From DAOTXS01 sp034433515 (GTDB taxonomy: Bacteria; Chloroflexota; Anaerolineae; UBA4142), in the NCBI GenBank assembly GCA_034433515.1, contig DAOUAL010000087.1:47389-111388 (forward strand): 64,000 bases of DNA, given 5' to 3'. The position numbers and the translations under genes were made by a program. The first letter of the stretch is position 1, and each line of letters starts with the position of its first letter. The notes beneath the pieces are model-generated. The model made no database searches, had not been told where the DNA came from, and saw only the letters and a program-made list of their open reading frames with translations. Positions 59,389 through 64,000 of this stretch are shown here, one piece after another.

Positions 59389-60159
59389 ATGAAAACCCCA
59401 ACCCACGCGCTGATTACGATGCTGTTCCTGCTTGTCGCCTGCGCGCCAACCTCCCGCACGCTCACCGTCTCTGCCGCAGCAGATTTGCAATTTGCCTTCA
59501 CCGAAATCGGCGTGGCATTTGAACAACAGACCGGCACGCGCGTCGTTTTCAATTTTGGTTCAACCGGGCAATTGGCGCAACAAATTGCGCAAGGCGCGCC
59601 AGTAGATTTGTTCGCCGCCGCCAATCGTTCCTTTGTGGACGATCTCGCCGCGCGCGGATTCATTCACTCAGATTCGGTACAACTTTATGCACGCGGACGC
59701 ATCACGCTTTGGACGCGGACCGATTACGCCATTCCTTTGCAATCGCTTGACGATCTCGCGCGTCCCGAAATCAAACGCGTTGCGATTGCCAATCCGGAAC
59801 ACGCGCCCTATGGCGTGGCGGCGCGCGAGGCTTTACAAAATGCCAACCTCTGGGAAGCGGTGCAACCCAAACTAGTGTTCGGCGAGAATGTGAGCCAAGC
59901 CAAACAGTTCGCCGAAACCGGGAATGTAGATGCGGCAATCATCGCACTTTCACTCAGCGTAGGATCATCAGGACGCTGGGTTTTGATTCCCCAAGAACTC
60001 TACCCGCCACTCGATCAAGCGCTGGGGATTGTAGCGAAAACGCAAAACGAATCCGCCGCACGCGCGTTTATAGATTTTGTGAACAGTCCTGCTGGGCGTG
60101 CAGTAATGATCAAGTATGGTTTCATCTTACCCGGCGAAGAAAAGGAACTATTCAGATGA
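59389..60159 (+). CDS. modA: Molybdate ABC transporter binding lipoprotein
   Basis: 256 residues. The lipobox is LLVAC at about residue 18. The mature domain starts TLTVSAAADLQFAFTEI, with an oxyanion-binding SAAADL, then FNFGSTGQLAQQIAQGAPVDLF and the late ALSLSVGSS. It captures molybdate or tungstate. It overlaps modB by four nt. Confidence 0.93.
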   Translation: MKTPTHALITMLFLLVACAPTSRTLTVSAAADLQFAFTEIGVAFEQQTGTRVVFNFGSTGQLAQQIAQGAPVDLFAAANRSFVDDLAARGFIHSDSVQLYARGRITLWTRTDYAIPLQSLDDLARPEIKRVAIANPEHAPYGVAAREALQNANLWEAVQPKLVFGENVSQAKQFAETGNVDAAIIALSLSVGSSGRWVLIPQELYPPLDQALGIVAKTQNESAARAFIDFVNSPAGRAVMIKYGFILPGEEKELFR

Positions 60160-60812
60160 GTTGGCATCCCTTTTTACTTTCGCTCCAAGTAACTCTGTTT
60201 GCCACGTTGGGCATTTTGCTCCTTGGACTTGGACTCGCCTTGTTTTTGGCGCGTACCCACTTTACCGGCAAAACAATTGTCGAAACCTTGATCAACTTGC
60301 CGCTCGTGCTGCCGCCCACGGTCGTGGGGTATTCTTTGCTTCTTGCCCTGGGACGTGATGGTTTAGCGCGTTTGACCGGCATCAACATTCTCTTTACGTG
60401 GCAAGCTGCCGTCGTCGCCGCGATCATCGTTGCGTTGCCGTTGATGGTGCAATCGGCAAAAGCCGCGATTGCGAACGTTGACCCCACGCTCGAAAACGCG
60501 GCGCGCACCCTGGGCTCGACGGAAGCAGAAATCATCTGGCGGATCACGTTGCCCCTCGCTCGGCGCGGCATTCTGGCTGGGCTTGTGCTGGGTTCGGCGC
60601 GCGCGCTGGGCGAGTTTGGGGCAACGCTGATGATTGCCGGCAACATTCCCGGCGTAACGCAAACTGCACCGCTCGCCATTTACGATGCAGTCCAAGCCGG
60701 CCGCTATGCCGATGCAAACGGAATGGTGCTCGTGCTCAGCGCGCTATCGTTTGCCAGTCTATTCATCGTCAATCGAATGCAACCGCGCGCGGAGGGACGC
60801 CGCGATGCTTAG
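60156..60812 (+). CDS. modB: Molybdate ABC transporter permease
   Basis: 218 residues with five to six transmembrane segments. The early LPLVLPPTVVGYSLLLALG is the ModB hallmark; the EAA loop is AARTLGSTEAEIIWRITLPL, and ALGEFGATLMIAGNIPG follows. ATG 60156 overlaps the modA stop. Forms the channel for molybdate with ModC. Confidence 0.95.
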   Translation: MSWHPFLLSLQVTLFATLGILLLGLGLALFLARTHFTGKTIVETLINLPLVLPPTVVGYSLLLALGRDGLARLTGINILFTWQAAVVAAIIVALPLMVQSAKAAIANVDPTLENAARTLGSTEAEIIWRITLPLARRGILAGLVLGSARALGEFGATLMIAGNIPGVTQTAPLAIYDAVQAGRYADANGMVLVLSALSFASLFIVNRMQPRAEGRRDA

Positions 60813-61890
60813 GGTGGACATTGAAAAACGATGGGGCAATTTTTTTCTGCGCGCCCAGTTCGAGATCGGCGCAGAAATTCTCGCATTGTTTGGCGCGTCC
60901 GGCGCAGGCAAGACGATGACGCTGAATTGCATCGCCGGGTTGGTTGCGCCGGATCGCGGCACCCTTCGTTTGGGTGAGCGCGTCTTGTTCGATGCGATGG
61001 CGCGCGTGAATGTTCCTACGCGCGCGCGCCGCATCGGTTACGTATTTCAAAATTACGCGCTCTTTCCTCATTTGACCGTGCGCGAGAATATTGCGTTTGG
61101 TTTGCGCGGCAAAGTGGCGGCGCGCACTGACGAGATGCTCGAACTCGTTGGCTTGACGGCGTTGGCAAAACGTTATCCCGCCCAACTTTCCGGCGGACAG
61201 CAACAGCGTGTGGCGTTAGCACGCGCACTTGCGCCGCAACCGGCTTTGCTCTTGCTCGATGAGCCGTTCAGCGCGCTGGATGCCCCCACGCGAATGCAAT
61301 TGCGCAGCGAGTTGTTGAACCTTCAACGCGCGCTCAAAATTCCAACCGTGTTTGTTACCCACGATTTAGGCGAGGCGTACTTTTTAGCGGATCAATGGGC
61401 GGTGATGGCAGACGGGGCTATTTTGCAAATCGCCGAACCAGGCAGTGTTTTGCGACAACCGAATTGCTTGCTGGTCGCGCGCGCCATCGGTGTAAAGAAC
61501 ATCTTGCCCGGCATCATCGAAGCGTGCGATCCAACCGGTTGCCGCGTGCGCATCGGCGAGGTGAGCATTGACACGCCGCCCTATCCGATGCCGGTCGGAA
61601 GGCGTGTCAACGTCTGTTTGCGTGCGGAACGGATTATGCTATTGCGACCGGAACGTGCCAAGATTTCCACAAACGAAAATTTGCTACGCGGCGAAATTGT
61701 CCGGGTGATGAGCGATGAAATGACTGCCACGCTTTTCTTTCGTGCGAGCGAAGCGCGGTTAGTCGCGGATCAAGATTACGATTTACAAATCGAGTTGCCG
61801 GTGTACATCTACGAGCGACTCGATTTGGCACATCAACGGCAATGGACTGTCTCACTCAGAAAGAATGCAATGCACTTGATTGAGAGTTAG
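60805..61890 (+). CDS. modC: Molybdate ABC transporter ATPase
   Basis: 361 residues. Walker A GASGAGKT, signature LSGGQQQR, Walker B LLLLDEPFSALD, H-loop VTHDLGEAYFLA. A C-terminal TOBE-type domain (about 285-355) may bind oxyanion and regulate uptake. The ATG at 60805 overlaps modB by eight nt. The 3' end overlaps the convergent dus gene by 39 nt. Confidence 0.93.
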   Translation: MLRVDIEKRWGNFFLRAQFEIGAEILALFGASGAGKTMTLNCIAGLVAPDRGTLRLGERVLFDAMARVNVPTRARRIGYVFQNYALFPHLTVRENIAFGLRGKVAARTDEMLELVGLTALAKRYPAQLSGGQQQRVALARALAPQPALLLLDEPFSALDAPTRMQLRSELLNLQRALKIPTVFVTHDLGEAYFLADQWAVMADGAILQIAEPGSVLRQPNCLLVARAIGVKNILPGIIEACDPTGCRVRIGEVSIDTPPYPMPVGRRVNVCLRAERIMLLRPERAKISTNENLLRGEIVRVMSDEMTATLFFRASEARLVADQDYDLQIELPVYIYERLDLAHQRQWTVSLRKNAMHLIES

Positions 61891-62889
61891 AGTGTGGAGA
61901 TGGGGCACGCGCGCTTCATATTCGTGGAGAATGCGCTCAAACTCGGCTTGCGCGGAACAGTGCACGAGTGACAAACGCATCGTGTCGCCGTCCGGCAATT
62001 TTTGAATATAGCGCACAGCGTGCTTGCGGAATAAAATCAAGCCCAGCCGCTCGCCGTAAAACTCGACATTCAACGCCACGTGGCACCGCATCAGCGCAAT
62101 CTTTTCTTCGAGGGTTACGTCGCGGCGATCCTTGCGCGAGAAAATCCACGGATTACCAATCGCGCCGCGTCCAATCATCACGCCATCGCAGCCGGTTTGC
62201 GTTTTGATGCGTTCGATGTCCGCCACCGTTTTCACATCGCCATTGCCCAGCACCGGAATTTTGACGGCTTGCTTGATCTCCGCAATCGCATTCCAATCTG
62301 CCTCGCCTTTGTATGCTTGTTGCTTGGTACGCGCGTGCACCGCAATCAAACTGGCGCCATTGTCTTCCAGAATGTGTGCAACCTCCAAATAGTTGCGTGT
62401 CGAATCGTCCCAGCCCAAGCGCATCTTGGCGGTCACCGGCACACGCAACTCACGCGTCAAGCGCGCAAACACGCGCGCGATTTTGGCGGGATCGCGCAAC
62501 ATCCCAGACCCCGCGCCGCGTTCGGCGATTTTTTTGACGTAACAGCCCATATTGATGTCAATGATCGTCGGGTTGTACTCATCCTGCAACCGTTTCGCGA
62601 TCTCGACGAGATGCTCTTCATCGTGGCCATAGATTTGAATCGTTCGCGGAGATTCGCGCGGATCGAATTTTAGTTTGCGTGCGATGACCTCGTTGGGCAC
62701 GCGTTCATATAAACTCTCGACGTTGATAAACTCGGTGTACGAGATCGCCGAGCCGAGTTCATAGCACAAGAGTCGAAACGGCAAATCGGAATAGCCGTCC
62801 ATCGGTGCGAGAATGAGATCGCCATAGATCGGAATATCGCGGACCCAGAAGGCTGGTTGGGATCGAGGAGGGACAAGCGCTGTATTCAT
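61852..62889 (-). CDS. dus: tRNA-dihydrouridine synthase
   Basis: FMN enzyme that reduces uridines in tRNA D-loops. 345 residues: APMDGYSDLPFRLL at the FMN site, INMGCYVKKIAERGAGS with catalytic Cys (the usual Pro after it is Tyr here), MRLGWDDSTRN, VHARTKQQAYKGEADW, and GNGDVKT with MIGRGAIGNPWIF. The ATG at 62889 was chosen: the family N-terminus starts soon after, and TATAAT lies nine nt upstream. Subtype (DusA, B or C) not assigned. Convergent with modC. Confidence 0.93.
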   Translation of the reverse strand: MNTALVPPRSQPAFWVRDIPIYGDLILAPMDGYSDLPFRLLCYELGSAISYTEFINVESLYERVPNEVIARKLKFDPRESPRTIQIYGHDEEHLVEIAKRLQDEYNPTIIDINMGCYVKKIAERGAGSGMLRDPAKIARVFARLTRELRVPVTAKMRLGWDDSTRNYLEVAHILEDNGASLIAVHARTKQQAYKGEADWNAIAEIKQAVKIPVLGNGDVKTVADIERIKTQTGCDGVMIGRGAIGNPWIFSRKDRRDVTLEEKIALMRCHVALNVEFYGERLGLILFRKHAVRYIQKLPDGDTMRLSLVHCSAQAEFERILHEYEARVPHLHTLTLNQVHCILSE

Positions 62890-62898
62890 CGTGCGGCG

Positions 62899-62926
62899 AT
62901 TATACCGAGCAACGGGCATCTTGTAA
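62899..62926 (-). promoter_or_regulatory. Promoter of dus, near-leaderless, sharing its -35 with a divergent promoter
   Basis: TTACAA, a 16-nt spacer and TATAAT on the minus strand. The -10 ends nine nt before the dus ATG. The same six bases read TTGTAA on the plus strand. Confidence 0.5.
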
Positions 62927-62950
62927 AATCGAGGTGTTCTGTGATAGAAT
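62921..62950 (+). promoter_or_regulatory. Divergent promoter toward the terminal lipoprotein gene
   Basis: TTGTAA, an 18-nt spacer and an extended -10 TGATAGAAT on the plus strand. It would give a leader of about 350 nt before the ATG at 63309. Confidence 0.45.
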
Positions 62951-63308
62951 GGGTGCAAAGCCAAGTGAAACGAGCCGCGACCGGTGCTGGCGTAGTTTCC
63001 CCACCCCAGCAGGGCAATGTATGCAAGTTGTATGCAGGCAAGTTGTCTTAGCGGAAGCAGAGAGCAAGCCCAAGATTGAGTGGGGCGATTGGTGCCCCGG
63101 GAGGTTATTGTGCCCAATGCCGCCGAATAGAATTTGGTGGCTTGTTTTTCAACCCGGCGCCCCTATGTAACGTTTTGAACTGGGGTGTACGGATTTTGTG
63201 AAGGCGAGCAAGAAACGCGCCAGGGGAGAGAGGCAGGTAACCTTTAGACGGAAAAATGCTGTCTAAGGAATAGTTGGGCGGCGATGACCGCCGCAGGAGG
63301 ATGCGAAG
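62951..63308 (+). other. Long unexplained leader region
   Basis: No gene is supported in this stretch of 358 nt. It holds several short hairpins: GGGGC..GCCCC near 63083-63099, CCCC..GGGG near 63163-63187, TTAGAC..GTCTAA near 63245-63268 and GCGGC..GCCGC near 63280-63296. It ends with AGGAGG before the next gene. It could be a structured leader or contain a small RNA; no known riboswitch class was recognised. Confidence 0.4.
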
Positions 63309-64000
63309 ATGAAACGCGCATGGATGATGGTCTTACTGGTCAACCTGATGCTCTCGGCCTGCGCGCCCGTGACGGCGCCAACACCTGCGCCCAGTGCGAC
63401 AGCGTTGTCCGTCGCCGTCCTCGCGCCGACAAGCACTGCTACGCCGACCGCCACCGCCACACTCTCGCCCACGCCGACGGACACGGCCACGCCGTCACCC
63501 ACGCCATCTCCCACGGCCACCCCCACGTCGACGCCCATCCCGACGCTGCCGCTGGAGCAGGTCGGCGGGCTGAGCGGTGTGCCCGATCCGCGCGTCACCA
63601 ACCCCGAACTGTTCAGCCTGACCCGTCGTGATGCGCCGATTCCACAGTTTGTCAATGCGATGAAAAAGGCTGGGATTGAAGTCTCAGCGGAGGAAGTGTT
63701 AAGTAGTCTTGAATTTATCTCAACAAAAGCTGATGGCGCTCCTCTTTTGGATCAAGATGGCAGACCATTCATTGTTGCCACCTACAATCTTGATCCCGAT
63801 CCCAATCAAACTGGTGAAACCCTTGAGGGGCCCATTCCTCTTTTTATTGCTACTCAAAATAAGAATGGAGAGTGGGGGTGGAAGAATGGAACAACAAGAA
63901 TTTTAGCAGATTTAATAGGCATTCCTTTTGGCGGCATGATAGAAAACCACGAAGATGCTAAACTTTCTAAATTAATAAGGGATAATTTTAATTTTGTAAC
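63309..64000 (+). CDS. Secreted lipoprotein, possible GH10-type glycosidase, 3' truncated by window
   Basis: Open through the window end (230 codons visible). The signal ends in lipobox LSAC at about residue 17. A Thr/Pro/Ser linker with TPTATATLSPTPTDT runs over about 20-78. Then a mature region follows whose last part (RILADLIGIPFGGMIEN, then KLIRDNFNF) resembles the start of family 10 xylanase-type catalytic domains; this is a weak call. GGAGG precedes the ATG. Base use changes sharply near 63650: the first third is GC-rich, the rest AT-rich with many A/T third positions, suggesting a chimeric or acquired gene. Confidence 0.6.
   Translation, partial: MKRAWMMVLLVNLMLSACAPVTAPTPAPSATALSVAVLAPTSTATPTATATLSPTPTDTATPSPTPSPTATPTSTPIPTLPLEQVGGLSGVPDPRVTNPELFSLTRRDAPIPQFVNAMKKAGIEVSAEEVLSSLEFISTKADGAPLLDQDGRPFIVATYNLDPDPNQTGETLEGPIPLFIATQNKNGEWGWKNGTTRILADLIGIPFGGMIENHEDAKLSKLIRDNFNFV

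Noticed and set aside
62951..63308. Group II intron, cobalamin riboswitch, c-di-GMP riboswitch, RNase P RNA or tmRNA in the long leader
   Set aside because: Only short similarities to consensus pieces were seen; the conserved cores of these RNAs were not found.
1..64000. tRNA or rRNA genes
   Set aside because: Spacers over 150 bp were read for the T-loop consensus and acceptor pairing and none was found; a covariance search was not possible here.

Overview
The window looks like a Chloroflexota chromosome, most likely Anaerolineae-like. This is inferred from the gene content, not from a marker search: an oversized SecA, an ECF sigma factor paired with a DUF5667 protein, many Pro/Thr-rich lipoproteins, duplicated oligopeptide ABC transporters, a tandem PstA-like protein and many palindromic dispersed repeats. 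Composition is moderately GC-rich by eye. No tRNA, rRNA, CRISPR array, transposase, integrase or phage gene was recognised.

Layout. 1-6034: the end of a YfhO-type membrane protein, then a minus-strand unit of solute-binding lipoprotein, family 2 glycosyltransferase, CcmH and CcmG/TlpA. A DUF4160/DUF2442 pair sits between ccmH and ccmG, flanked by a 42-bp direct repeat. 6138-12424 (plus): apt, ECF sigma factor, DUF5667 protein, a small secreted protein, a YtcJ-like amidohydrolase, a JAMM protein and a URO-D family protein. 12674-14203 (minus): comM. 14204-14600: repeat-rich spacer.

14606-28294 (plus) is the most distinctive metabolic locus. A strong promoter overlaps a tandem operator-like repeat and drives an RpiR/SIS regulator. 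Then come a B12-dependent mutase-like enzyme fused to its own MutL-type reactivase, an opine-dehydrogenase-like protein, a complete Dpp/Opp transporter (binding protein, two permeases, two ATPases), a C45 Ntn-hydrolase and a tandem PstA/DarA-like protein. This looks like an uptake and catabolism module for N-substituted or N-acylated amino acids, with the substrate unknown.

28449-41900: an acyl-CoA ligase and a DUF6504-like gene (plus), then a minus-strand oligopeptide transporter and peptidase cluster (binding protein, two permeases, M20, M28, M20). It is interrupted by a three-gene DNA-modification cassette: a methyltransferase, a LAGLIDADG-like protein with an apparent frameshift, and a small PD-(D/E)XK-like nuclease. 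RpiB-like and macro-domain genes follow on the plus strand.

41936-64000: an alpha/beta hydrolase with a polytopic tail; ffh-rpsP-khpA-rimM-dprA; a sugar-nucleotide transferase; a membrane protein; a Mth938-like protein; then a minus-strand run from a methylmalonyl-CoA mutase B12 subunit and meaB through DUF genes, a phosphatase, a cyclophilin and prs to the very long secA. A modABC operon, dus, and a lipoprotein gene cut off by the window edge (possibly a GH10-type glycosidase) complete it. Two genome-scale features stand out: intergenic heptad-based quasi-palindromic islands, and several promoters whose -10 box lies only 6-10 nt before a start codon without a ribosome binding site.
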